A stretch of DNA of 51,964 bases from Candidatus Zhuqueibacterota bacterium (GCA_003818605.1 RPQS01000025.1:1-51964); one strand, 5' to 3'; shown: positions 36,366 to 45,771, counted from the first letter of the stretch. A program made the numbers and translations. Notes: generated from the letters alone by a model not told the origin.

Positions 36366-37715
36366 ATGAAGTCCTTTGACGTTATCATTATCGGTGCCGG
36401 ACCCGGCGGCTATGTGTCGGCTATCCGCGCGGCCCAATTGGGCATGAAAACCGCGCTGGTCGAAAAAAGCCGCATGGGTGGCATGTGTTTGAACTGGGGA
36501 TGCGTTCCTTCGCGAAGGCTCATGGAAAGTGCGCGATTTTATGGCCGTATCCGCAATGCTTCCGCCTTCGGAATCGAGGGAATCGAAGCCGATAAACTCC
36601 GCTTTGACTGGAAACGGGCTGTGACCGAAAAAGATCGCATCGTCACAAAGCTGGTCAAGGGAGTTGAATTTCTCCTGAAAAAGTATAAAGTGGAGGTGAT
36701 AACCGGGGAAGCCAGTCTGATCGGCGGGACGGAAGTCCGTGTCGGCGGAGAAACTTACGGAGCGGGGAAGACCATCTTAGCCACCGGATCGCGTCCGGAT
36801 CGTGCACCCGTCGAGATGTTGCCGGAAAAACTGGTGGTGGAAATAGACGATCTCTATTCCCGCGGCGATATTCCGCAAAAAATCATCGTGGCCGGAGGCG
36901 ATACCGTGGCTTGCGAAATGGCCAGCATGCTGCGGTTGATCGGCAAAGATGTGGTCATGGTGGCTCCCGAGGAAAAACTCTTGCCGTGGCTGGACAATTC
37001 TCTGAGTTCCTTCGTGGCGGACAAATTCAAACGCGACGGCATCCAAGTCTTCACGGCCAGTCGTTTTTCAGGCGTGGAAGGCAAACAAGTCCGTGTCGGG
37101 GACTCGCTGCTCGATGCCGACATCGTGGTAAACTGCTCCCGCCGCAAAGCCGTTTTGCCCGTCATGCAGGATGTTCCTCTCGATTTGGATCAAGGTTTCG
37201 CCGCCGTGAACGAATATCTGCAAACGAGTGTGCCTTCAGTGTATGCCATCGGTGACGTCACCGGCCGCATTTTCGCGCATGTTGCCTCGGCGCAAGGTAT
37301 GTGCGCCGTAAATCATATCGCAGGCTTGAAGGAACCGGTGGATTATTTGCGCATGCCCATCACCATCTACATGGATCCGGAAATCAGCGCCGTGGGAATG
37401 ACCGAAGAAGAAATCAAAACGGCGGGCATAGATTTTGTGAAGGGCGAGTTCCCGATGGCCGTCAACAGCAAAGCTCTGGTGGAAGGAACTGCCGAGGGTT
37501 TTGTCAAGGTTCTTGCCGAGCAAAAATATGGTGAGATTCTTGGTGTTCATGCCGTTGCCGCGCGCGCGACGGATCTAATTTCCGAAGCGGTTATGTGCAT
37601 GCGGACGGAAGGCACGTTAGACGACTTAACCCGCGTCGTGCACCCACACCCCACCGTCAGCGAAACTTTTCTCGAAGCCGGATTTAAGGCTTCGGGAAGA
37701 CCGCTGCACATGTGA
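36366..37715 (+). CDS. lpdA: Dihydrolipoyl dehydrogenase (E3)
   Basis: FAD motif VIIGAGPGGYVSAIRAAQLG; redox-active CLNWGC; C-terminal HPHPTVSETFLEA. Confidence 0.95.
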   Translation: MKSFDVIIIGAGPGGYVSAIRAAQLGMKTALVEKSRMGGMCLNWGCVPSRRLMESARFYGRIRNASAFGIEGIEADKLRFDWKRAVTEKDRIVTKLVKGVEFLLKKYKVEVITGEASLIGGTEVRVGGETYGAGKTILATGSRPDRAPVEMLPEKLVVEIDDLYSRGDIPQKIIVAGGDTVACEMASMLRLIGKDVVMVAPEEKLLPWLDNSLSSFVADKFKRDGIQVFTASRFSGVEGKQVRVGDSLLDADIVVNCSRRKAVLPVMQDVPLDLDQGFAAVNEYLQTSVPSVYAIGDVTGRIFAHVASAQGMCAVNHIAGLKEPVDYLRMPITIYMDPEISAVGMTEEEIKTAGIDFVKGEFPMAVNSKALVEGTAEGFVKVLAEQKYGEILGVHAVAARATDLISEAVMCMRTEGTLDDLTRVVHPHPTVSETFLEAGFKASGRPLHM

Positions 37716-38404
37716 ATAAACGATTGAGCATGTTCGGATATTCACCCTCTTCAGTAACCTGTCTGCCGTACGATCTGCCCGACGCGCCGCTGCTCGAACC
37801 GTCGGCTGAAGCAGCGCGCTGCATGGTATTTGTTCCATCCGGGATCATGGTGGTGATCGGTAAAGGTTCCGATCCGGCCCTCGAGTTGAACAAAGATACG
37901 ATTCTTGCCGACGGCATTCCGGTGCTGCGTCGCGGGACGGGAGGCTGTGCCGTTGTGCTCACGCGGGACATGATGGCCGTTTCGTTTTCCATCAGCAGCG
38001 ATACTCAACTCAAGTCCAGTGAATATTTCCGGCTTTTTAATGAGACCGTCATCCGTGCGTTGAAAGCACAAGGCATCTCCGGATTGCATCACGCGGGAAC
38101 ATCGGATATCGCTCTCGAAAATCGTAAAATTGCCGGAACGGCAATTTACCGCAACCGCAATCTGATTTTTTATCACGCGATTATCAATGTGGCCGGAAAT
38201 ACCGACCTGATCGAGCGCTATTTAAGCATTCCGCCCCGCCTTCCGGCCTATCGTGAAGGACGTAGGCATTCCGATTTTGTTACATCCCTGCAAGCAGCCG
38301 GGTACCAAATCCGTCTTGCGGAATTTCAAAAAGATGTCGAGCGCGAATTTGCTGCGACCCTTCGGCACATCGCGCTTCTCCTTTCGCGTGTTTCCGTAAA
38401 ATGA
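37712..38404 (+). CDS. Lipoate--protein ligase / octanoyltransferase family protein (BPL/LplA/LipB fold)
   Basis: GTG start overlapping lpdA stop; VLRRGTGGCAVVLTRDMMAVSFSI and NRKIAGTAIYRNRNLIFYHAII (conserved Lys). Confidence 0.85.
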   Translation: MNKRLSMFGYSPSSVTCLPYDLPDAPLLEPSAEAARCMVFVPSGIMVVIGKGSDPALELNKDTILADGIPVLRRGTGGCAVVLTRDMMAVSFSISSDTQLKSSEYFRLFNETVIRALKAQGISGLHHAGTSDIALENRKIAGTAIYRNRNLIFYHAIINVAGNTDLIERYLSIPPRLPAYREGRRHSDFVTSLQAAGYQIRLAEFQKDVEREFAATLRHIALLLSRVSVK

Positions 38405-38477
38405 ACCACGGCATGAATAAAACGCAACGGAGAGCTGCATAGGGTATAGGTCTTATGTGTCCGGCATCGAATAGAAA

Positions 38478-38496
38478 AGGACTCGCACGGAGTCCT
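38478..38496. repeat. Hairpin AGGACTC-gcacg-GAGTCCT
   Basis: Perfect 7-bp inverted repeat; related sequence at 38673-38691. Confidence 0.6.
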
Positions 38497-38512
38497 GTCC
38501 TCAGATTGCTGA

Positions 38513-38540
38513 CAAACCCCGCCATTTCTGGCGGGGTTTG
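38513..38540. terminator. Terminator-like hairpin downstream of lipoate ligase gene
   Basis: 11-bp perfect stem CAAACCCCGCC-atttct-GGCGGGGTTTG with short T tracts. Confidence 0.7.
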
Positions 38541-38672
38541 GTTATTGTGGCTTAGTGACAGCCCCCAGCTATCTCATTTCATTCGGTTGGCTCTCAGAAG
38601 TTATCAATTTGATGGCCAGACATACTTTCGAGAACTTACTCAGGTGTGCAGAGGGACTTTGTCAACAGCATG

Positions 38673-38696
38673 AGGACGCGCACGAAGTCCTTTTTT
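38673..38696 (+). terminator. Weak hairpin plus T6 tract (AGGAC...GTCCTTTTTT)
   Basis: Short stem followed by TTTTTT on plus strand; alternative pairing GGGACTT/AAGTCCT possible. Confidence 0.45.
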
Positions 38697-38714
38697 AATA
38701 CAGGTGTGTTGTCG

Positions 38715-41700
38715 TTACCGAACCAGAGCCACCTTGCGCACGGCAACGGAGTGTCCCGCTGTCTCCAATCGCGCAAAATAGATTCCGCTGGCTAAGCCCG
38801 ACGCGTTATATATGCGTTCATATTTGCCCGCGTTGCACCAGCCTTCGAACACGGTTCCGGCCTCGCGCCCTAAAATGTCAAAAAGCGAAAGCTTCACGCG
38901 CGCGCCGCGCGGCACGTGCCAGGTGAACATCGTGGCCGGATTAAACGGATTCGGATAATTGGGTTCCAACACGAACTCATTCGGGAAGGCGGACGGCTGA
39001 GACGACCCCGCTTCCAGATCAGGATCCGTCGTGATCATCAACGCACGTCCCGCTTCAATCGGCACCGCGTGCGGATCATATTGCAAAAGGAATAAATACT
39101 GCAATCCATCCGTGCCGCTCGGATTTTCCAGTCCCACCAAACCTTCAAGGCGTCCATTGATCGTGTGGTATTGATACTTGATCACTCCGTCCCCGGTCAA
39201 ACTCGGCACGTAGAGAGGATCATAAAGAATCGCCTGGAACGTCGCCGAACAGGTCGTGTCCCAGCAGTTCACCGCATACCATTCCACGATAACCGAATGG
39301 TTCTGCGTATCGTTATAGTAGAAAACCCCGCCGTCGAAATGCTGCGGTTCCCAATCGTCGTAAAACGGCGCTAAAAATCCGTTCGGTCCGCTCGTGCTGG
39401 GAATCGGATACGGTGACCATTCATCCGAATTCCCTGATCCCATCATAATAAATCCGTTGGCATGAATCCTGATCGTGGTATAATCCGCGCCATAAAAACG
39501 GAACGTGAACGGGAGTGTCCGCTGCACGGATCCGTCGCCTCCGGTGTTCAATTCCGTTCCAGGCAATCCGCCCGCATTGGGATTGATTCCGATCCAATCG
39601 TAGATCGGCCACGGTGTGTCGTAGTTGTCGAAGATGCGATAACCGTATCCGTCCGGACCCGTCGGCCACGCGCGCGGAGATAACGTCAACGCGAATTCGT
39701 GAACGGTCGGCGCTTCCGCATGCAGGAAGTTGTGTATATATTCGTCCCACGGTAAATCACCGGCATGGACTTCGTACCTTCCGTGATATAGCGGCATACT
39801 GAAGCTGCCGTCCAAGCCGGATACCGTTTCCAGATCATATTCCGGAATCCACACGCGAATCCCCGCCAGCGGCTGCCCGTTTCCGGTTACGTAACCTTGA
39901 AAATCGGCCAGCGACACTGCCGTTAGTTGGAAATCATGGATGAGCTCCTGTCCTGCACTCACCGCGATGTTGATCACCCCCTCGCCAAAACCATACTTGC
40001 GGCAGTGAATCCAGTGTGTGCCCGGCTGCAGATATAGTGTGTAGCGGCCGTCGCCGGCGGTATAAATACTGTGTGAACTGTCTGTGAAAACCCGAACTCC
40101 CGAAAGCGTGGTATCGCCATGCCTGATGAGGCCTGTCACTCGTCCCATCCCCGCCACACCTAAACTGCACGCAGCAAACGGACGGATTTTTCCGTAGCCC
40201 CACAAAGTGTCCAACCCCGCCGCTCCCGCGTCCTGCGCGCCGTTGACCAGCAGCAAATAGGCGGCCTCCGGAGTGATTCCGGGAAACCGGGAAAAGATCA
40301 CCGCGCATGCGCCGCCCACGTGCGGCGTCGCTCCGCTCGTTCCGGTAATGCTCGAACACCCGCCGCCCATGCCTAAAGAGGGAACCCCCTGCGGCCCGGC
40401 CACATCAGGCCGGATTAATCCCGGCATTTCTCGGTTGTGAAAAGGATAGTCCTCATATTCCGCCGGATATTCGTTGCCGGATCCCTCCGGTCCGCAAAAG
40501 GCCATGCGGGCATGAACGCAAATATCCTGACGCGACCACGCGCACGGCCCGTGCCCTGAGTAATACTCATGGCTCCCGCCCTGATTATAAGCCGCCACTG
40601 CCACAATCGAACTCACTCCGCCGTGTTGCGGCTGCTGCGGAGTCATCGCCGGAGGCGGACAGTTCGATGGAGCCGCCGCCGAAAACGGCACTGGATTCAC
40701 GTGCCCGTAGTTGCCCGTCGAATTTGCGTGTAAAAGTCCCGCCGCCAGTTCCATTTCACTCACGATTCGATGAGCTACATAATTGGGACACTCGCGCGTT
40801 CCGTCCGCCGTACATTCCGAATGCTTAAAGCTGAGACTGGCGGAAATCACCTGTGCACCCATCTCCACGGCGTATTGACTGGCTTCCCACACCGAACCTT
40901 GCAGTTCATAGGCGGAAAGCACCATCAGCTTCGCTCCCGGCGCGACCGAGATCGTATCGCAGGGCGTGAAGTTCGCGCTGATGACGGACCCGGTTTTTGT
41001 ACCGTGCCCGTCTCTGTCGTTCACGTTGCTGTTGTCGTCGTCGAAATTCCAGCCGCGAAAATCATCAATGTAGCCGTTATGGTCGTCGTCCACGCCGTTG
41101 ATCTCGCCCGCATCTATCGTACCGTTGTGATTCAGATCTTCACCCGGATTAATCCAATGATGTCCCGCGAATCCGGGATGCGAAATATCTTCTCCCGAAT
41201 CTTTATGCCCGACGATCACGCCCAATCCCCAAGCCTGATATTGAGTCCAGACCCGTATCATCTGCATGTCAGCCACTCCCCAACCCACGGCATCCAGCGT
41301 ATTCTCGAAGCGTGTGTCTGCCGTCATGTAAACCACTTCCGGAAAGCTCGTGTCAAGCTCCCTTAGAATATCAGCGGTGGCTGTAACCCGCACACCGTTT
41401 AGAATCCACAGCGGCCGCAATAAAGTCACCTGCCCGCTCTTTCGCGCAGACTCCAACCGCGCCATCACCCGTGATCCCACATCTTGAAAGCGGGCTTTTA
41501 GAGTTTCCACCACATATTTGCGCCGCGCATCCATTGGAAGACTCTTGGCCACAGGATAAACATCATCCATCGTCAGCCGCTGGTCCAAAAATAAAATGAC
41601 GGGAATCGGCTGATCTTCTGGTGTTGTCAACATCAATTCATTCAGCACCACGGTATGTTCCGCGGCTGCGGCAACTCCGCCCGTCATGAACATGAGACTG

Positions 41701-41756
41701 CACACGATCCAGCCTATGATGGATAGAGACCGATCTAAGGGTGATTTTGTCTTCAT
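38715..41756 (-). CDS. Secreted S8 family serine peptidase with nidogen-like domain and T9SS type A (Por) C-terminal sorting domain
   Basis: Motifs VIVGHKDSGEDISHPG, RDGHGTKTGSVIS, NSTGNYGHV, ITGTSGATPHVGGACAVI; C-term LEPNYPNPFNPATMFTWHVPRGARVKLSLFDILGREAGTVFEGWCNAGKYERIYNASGLASGIYFARLETAG...KVALVR. Confidence 0.93.
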   Translation of the reverse strand: MKTKSPLDRSLSIIGWIVCSLMFMTGGVAAAAEHTVVLNELMLTTPEDQPIPVILFLDQRLTMDDVYPVAKSLPMDARRKYVVETLKARFQDVGSRVMARLESARKSGQVTLLRPLWILNGVRVTATADILRELDTSFPEVVYMTADTRFENTLDAVGWGVADMQMIRVWTQYQAWGLGVIVGHKDSGEDISHPGFAGHHWINPGEDLNHNGTIDAGEINGVDDDHNGYIDDFRGWNFDDDNSNVNDRDGHGTKTGSVISANFTPCDTISVAPGAKLMVLSAYELQGSVWEASQYAVEMGAQVISASLSFKHSECTADGTRECPNYVAHRIVSEMELAAGLLHANSTGNYGHVNPVPFSAAAPSNCPPPAMTPQQPQHGGVSSIVAVAAYNQGGSHEYYSGHGPCAWSRQDICVHARMAFCGPEGSGNEYPAEYEDYPFHNREMPGLIRPDVAGPQGVPSLGMGGGCSSITGTSGATPHVGGACAVIFSRFPGITPEAAYLLLVNGAQDAGAAGLDTLWGYGKIRPFAACSLGVAGMGRVTGLIRHGDTTLSGVRVFTDSSHSIYTAGDGRYTLYLQPGTHWIHCRKYGFGEGVINIAVSAGQELIHDFQLTAVSLADFQGYVTGNGQPLAGIRVWIPEYDLETVSGLDGSFSMPLYHGRYEVHAGDLPWDEYIHNFLHAEAPTVHEFALTLSPRAWPTGPDGYGYRIFDNYDTPWPIYDWIGINPNAGGLPGTELNTGGDGSVQRTLPFTFRFYGADYTTIRIHANGFIMMGSGNSDEWSPYPIPSTSGPNGFLAPFYDDWEPQHFDGGVFYYNDTQNHSVIVEWYAVNCWDTTCSATFQAILYDPLYVPSLTGDGVIKYQYHTINGRLEGLVGLENPSGTDGLQYLFLLQYDPHAVPIEAGRALMITTDPDLEAGSSQPSAFPNEFVLEPNYPNPFNPATMFTWHVPRGARVKLSLFDILGREAGTVFEGWCNAGKYERIYNASGLASGIYFARLETAGHSVAVRKVALVR

Positions 41757-41857
41757 GATTCGCTTCTCCGCTGGTGGCTCGTTTCGAGGGTAAAGTTGCG
41801 CTAAGCAGTGGCGTTTTGCGGCGGTGTTCCGTATATTTCTTCTGCGGATTCCCCGCC

Positions 41858-43864
41858 ATGACAATTAAATCTATGTCGGATCAAATAAATCAATCGAATA
41901 AGCGCCTGAGGTCAGACTGGCCCGGTTGGCCCTATCTCATCATCGGGCTGGCCGTGTTGCTCCGTGTCATCCATATCCTTAACAGCCGTTCCAATCCGAC
42001 GTTTTGGGCTCCCGCTGTGGATCCGGGTTGGTATGACCAAACCGCTCAAAACATTGTACTCGGACAGTGGGGGCCGTTTCCGCTGTTCCGTGCGCCGCTG
42101 TATACGACTCTTTTAGCAGCCGTCTATGCGGTTTTCGGTCACGATCTGGTGGTTGCCCGCCTTCTGAACGTGCTCTTTCAGGGAGTCGCGATCTGGGCGG
42201 TGTGGCGGATCGGCCGGGCTTATTTCACTTCCGCCGTCGGAATCGTTGCCGCCTTGCTATTGGCCGTAAACGGCACCACGATTTACTTTGCCGGAGAACT
42301 TGTTTCATCCAGCGCCGAAATGATGGTGGCCGCACTGGGCCTATGGGCAACGCTCCGCCTGACTCGCGATCCGGGACTGACCTCCGTCACCGTTTGCGGT
42401 TTAATATGGGGTTTTGCCGCCATTACCCGCCCCAATTTTCTTTTCGTCTACCCCGTCGTCATCGCGGCAATCGTACTGCTCGCCCGGATTAAGCCTCTTT
42501 TTTCCCGCCGAACGGCTGTCTCTGTCGGGGTCTGGCTGATCTCCGCCTTCATTCCCATCTTGCCTATTACGGCGGCCAATTATTTCTATGGCGGTGAAGT
42601 CGTGATGATCGCTACGCAGGGCGGTGTCAATTTCTGGATCGGCAACAACCCCGAATCCACAGGTATTCTCTCGATCTTGCCCGGATACGGCAACACGTGG
42701 ACAATGGGGGATGCGGAATCTGAGGCCGAACGCGAAATGGGTCGTCCACTGAAGTCCGGCGAATTATCCAACTACTACTACGCAAAAGGCTGGAATTTCC
42801 TGAAAGCGCATCCCGGACCCGCCATCCGGTTCATGATACGGAAAACCGCGCTGTTTTTCAACCGTTTTGAAATATCCAACAATAAACACATTACTCATTT
42901 TGCCGGATTATCCCCGTGGCTGCCCTTCCTGATTCACCTGAATTTCGGAATTCTGATCCCATTGGGACTATTGGGTTTCTGGATTGCATGCAGGAGCCAG
43001 CCTGCCATAAGAATAATTGCCGGACTGTTGCTCTGCTATGCAGCCAGCGTGGTTCTCTTTTTCATTACCGCTCGTTTTCGTATGCCGGTCGTGCCTTGGC
43101 TCGTCTTTCCCGCTGCTATCGGGCTGGTTTGGATTGCGGGTATTTTCCGCAAGCGTCCAACTCGCAGTGATCTCGATCCGCTCTTTATTCTTATCCCCGG
43201 GATAGTAATAGCCTATTTGAATATATGGAATCTTACCGAAGCTCCGATTGGTTGGGCACGTTACATGGAAGGAAACGCATTTTTAAGGCTCAATCAGTTG
43301 GATTCAGCTAAGGTATGCTTTTTTGATTCTATACGTGATAGCAATGCCGTAGCCCGCTCCCAATTGAATCTCGGAGTCATCGCTCAGAGGTTGGGCAATA
43401 ATACGGAGGCTCTGTACTGGTATCAGGAAGCGCTGAAGGCGGATTCCCACAATGCGGATATCTGGAATAACCTCGGCACCATTCAGGAAGCCTCTGGCGA
43501 TACCCTGAAAGCGCTGGCCAGTTATCAAAAGGCGCGCGCGCTTCGCCCGTCTGCTCCGGATCCGCGGCACAACCTTGCGGGAATCCATTTCCGTCTTGGA
43601 AACAGCGCTTTCAAGCAGCGACAGGATTCTCTCGCCCTTCGTCATTTCCAGGAATGCATCGCGCTGGAACCGTCCGCTCCGGTTTTTCACAATCTGGCGC
43701 TCGTCTACGCGGAACTGGGTGACATGTCACGCGCTCTCGCTTCCGTCGAACGCGCGCTTCAGTTCGATCCGTACTTCGTGCAATCCGAAAAACTCAGGGC
43801 GCGGCTTTTATTGGAGATGAAAGCAACTCTAAAAGCCGAACCGGTTCCGCTAACGCGGGATTGA
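41858..43864 (+). CDS. Polytopic membrane glycosyltransferase-like (GT-C/PMT-type) protein with C-terminal TPR repeats
   Basis: Multiple hydrophobic segments; DPGWYDQTAQNIVLGQWGPFPLFRAPLYTTLLAAVYAVFG; C-term TPRs (ALYWYQEALKADSHNADIWNNLGTIQEASGDTLKALASYQKARALRPSAPDPRHNLA). Confidence 0.8.
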   Translation: MTIKSMSDQINQSNKRLRSDWPGWPYLIIGLAVLLRVIHILNSRSNPTFWAPAVDPGWYDQTAQNIVLGQWGPFPLFRAPLYTTLLAAVYAVFGHDLVVARLLNVLFQGVAIWAVWRIGRAYFTSAVGIVAALLLAVNGTTIYFAGELVSSSAEMMVAALGLWATLRLTRDPGLTSVTVCGLIWGFAAITRPNFLFVYPVVIAAIVLLARIKPLFSRRTAVSVGVWLISAFIPILPITAANYFYGGEVVMIATQGGVNFWIGNNPESTGILSILPGYGNTWTMGDAESEAEREMGRPLKSGELSNYYYAKGWNFLKAHPGPAIRFMIRKTALFFNRFEISNNKHITHFAGLSPWLPFLIHLNFGILIPLGLLGFWIACRSQPAIRIIAGLLLCYAASVVLFFITARFRMPVVPWLVFPAAIGLVWIAGIFRKRPTRSDLDPLFILIPGIVIAYLNIWNLTEAPIGWARYMEGNAFLRLNQLDSAKVCFFDSIRDSNAVARSQLNLGVIAQRLGNNTEALYWYQEALKADSHNADIWNNLGTIQEASGDTLKALASYQKARALRPSAPDPRHNLAGIHFRLGNSAFKQRQDSLALRHFQECIALEPSAPVFHNLALVYAELGDMSRALASVERALQFDPYFVQSEKLRARLLLEMKATLKAEPVPLTRD

Positions 43865-45725
43865 GTTCGCAGGCTTGTATCGCTTCTTTCCGGGCTTCTT
43901 CTCGTTTTCCCGATTGCGCATAAATCAACGCAAGATTGTGATGCCTTTCCGCCGACATCGGTAAAAGCGTCACGGCTTCCATCTGAAATTTCAGTGCGTC
44001 TTCCGGCCGGTTCTCAAGCAAGAGAGAACCGGCTTCTTTTTCGAGCACCTCCGCCCACAGCGTATCCGCGCGATTCATCACCAGCTCATACACTCGCCAC
44101 ATCGTCCGGTATACATTTCCCGCCTGAATCACCGACATACGATGCGGCCGCACCGGCTTCGCTTCCGGAAAAGTCTGAATGTAGAGCGGATCGCGTGCGC
44201 CTAAATGCAGCCAAACCGTATCCACTCCGGCAAAACGCATTTCAATCAGAAGTTGCCGCAATTCGCGCGGATTTCCCGCCGTAAAAAACTCGCGCCCTTT
44301 CCATAACGAAGCCAAATCCGCGCACTGGGATGTGGTGGGACACATCACCGGAGATCCAAGCTTCGACTCTATCAGCCGCACATGATCCGAACATTCCCTC
44401 TGCCGCGCGTAGCCGAGAACGCCCGACTGAGCGGTTTGTATCAGCGTGAGAATCATCAGGATGGTGAACAAGCGCCCGCGTGCCCGTTGAGATGAGGCAA
44501 GGTCAAGTATAAATAGGGGGACGGCGAAGAGCAAAACGCGCGGTCCCCAATGTACGCCTTCCCATACCGGCGTTACCGCCATAGCGGCCAGAATACAAAT
44601 CACTCCAAGCCAAAGTGCAGGCCTATGGCGATAGGGAGGAAGCAGTAGAAGCAGCGTCCACGGCAGGCAGACGAGAAGTGAATTGGCTCCCATCAACGCC
44701 ATCGGCGGAAGCGGAGACTGCCACAGGCGATACGCATGAATGGCTGTGGCGGCAAACACCGCGATTAAACCAAAGATCCAATGCCTTCGCTTGTTGCCGG
44801 ACTCCCCCTTCCACAGACAATAAGCTCCGGTTAATAAGAGCAGAATAATAGTGCACGACAGAAAAATATTCCGGTCCGCTCGAAAGAGCAGATGATATAC
44901 AGCGGTCAATCTGTCTCCGAACCACTCCGCGAAACCGTGCGATCCCGCCGCGCGATTCATCTGCAGCTGTATCCAGGCGGATTGCTCCGATCCCATCCCC
45001 TGCCATAAAAGCAGCGCTGCCGATCCTGCCAAGGCTCCCAACACGAACCAACATACGGGAGCGAAACGGCTTTTATCGCGAATGTTCCGGAATACTTCGT
45101 AACCGGCCAAAGCCGCGCCGATGATCGCCGTTTCATGCCGCAGGACAATCGCGGCGGACAGCAGTAATCCCGATGCGAAGCGCAGTACGCGGCCATGATT
45201 ATGGCTGAATACCAGCCAAATCGCCGGCCATGCAAAAAGCCAACTCAGCGCGTGTTCCCAGGGTATCAAACCATAGAACGTCAGCGGCAGCAGCAGAAAC
45301 GCGAAAGGAACGCCCGCCCATTCAAACGCGATCCAAGTGATGATGCTGATCAGCGCGGGCGCCAGTCGTCTCAGTACATGATTTCCGTCGAACAGGTGTT
45401 TATATAATACTCTTGCCCACGGCGAAAACCCCAGTGCAAATCCGCCGCTTTCCCGCTCGGCAAAGGGCAGCAGCAAAGGCGGATTCCCGCTCGGTTCGGC
45501 CAACCGCGAACGGATCGGTCCGTCGGTCACGCTCTCTGCCCACAGTCCGCTTCCGGCATACGCGGCAATTCGCTTGACGCCGTCGTCAATCGTCCACGTT
45601 CCCTCGCGGGGAAGAAGCAGCGATCCGGCGATCATCAGGATCGCCCAGACAACGCCGCAGCGGCGGGATCGTCGGCTGATATTGTTCATAATGAAAAAAA
45701 CGGAGGGCTGCAAAGCGGTTGCCAT
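43794..45725 (-). CDS. Polytopic membrane protein (GT-C-like) with C-terminal TPR
   Basis: Hydrophobic N-terminal two-thirds, C-term ALKFQMEAVTLLPMSAERHHNLALIYAQSGKREEARKEAIQACELNPALAEPVRLLELL. Start uncertain: ATG 45725 (GGAGG 5 nt upstream) or ATG 45689. Overlaps 3' end of convergent gene by 71 bp. Confidence 0.75.
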   Translation of the reverse strand: MATALQPSVFFIMNNISRRSRRCGVVWAILMIAGSLLLPREGTWTIDDGVKRIAAYAGSGLWAESVTDGPIRSRLAEPSGNPPLLLPFAERESGGFALGFSPWARVLYKHLFDGNHVLRRLAPALISIITWIAFEWAGVPFAFLLLPLTFYGLIPWEHALSWLFAWPAIWLVFSHNHGRVLRFASGLLLSAAIVLRHETAIIGAALAGYEVFRNIRDKSRFAPVCWFVLGALAGSAALLLWQGMGSEQSAWIQLQMNRAAGSHGFAEWFGDRLTAVYHLLFRADRNIFLSCTIILLLLTGAYCLWKGESGNKRRHWIFGLIAVFAATAIHAYRLWQSPLPPMALMGANSLLVCLPWTLLLLLPPYRHRPALWLGVICILAAMAVTPVWEGVHWGPRVLLFAVPLFILDLASSQRARGRLFTILMILTLIQTAQSGVLGYARQRECSDHVRLIESKLGSPVMCPTTSQCADLASLWKGREFFTAGNPRELRQLLIEMRFAGVDTVWLHLGARDPLYIQTFPEAKPVRPHRMSVIQAGNVYRTMWRVYELVMNRADTLWAEVLEKEAGSLLLENRPEDALKFQMEAVTLLPMSAERHHNLALIYAQSGKREEARKEAIQACELNPALAEPVRLLELLSSPIKAAP

Positions 45726-45735
45726 GCAGCCCTCC
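45692..45735 (-). terminator. Rho-independent terminator downstream of lipoprotein gene, overlapping next gene's translation start
   Basis: 11-bp perfect stem (minus strand) GGAGGGCTGCA-n12-TGCAGCCCTCC-G-TTTTTTT. Confidence 0.85.
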
Positions 45736-45771
45736 AAGTCACAGTTTTATTCTGCAAGACTCCGCCGGCCT

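Noticed and set aside
38455-38673. 72-aa ORF in the intergenic region after the lipoate ligase gene
   Set aside because: Spans a terminator-like hairpin, has no signal or domain and no convincing RBS; more likely non-coding.
40770-41366. 198-aa plus ORF opposite the S8 peptidase
   Set aside because: Antisense shadow; minus strand contains the catalytic motifs.
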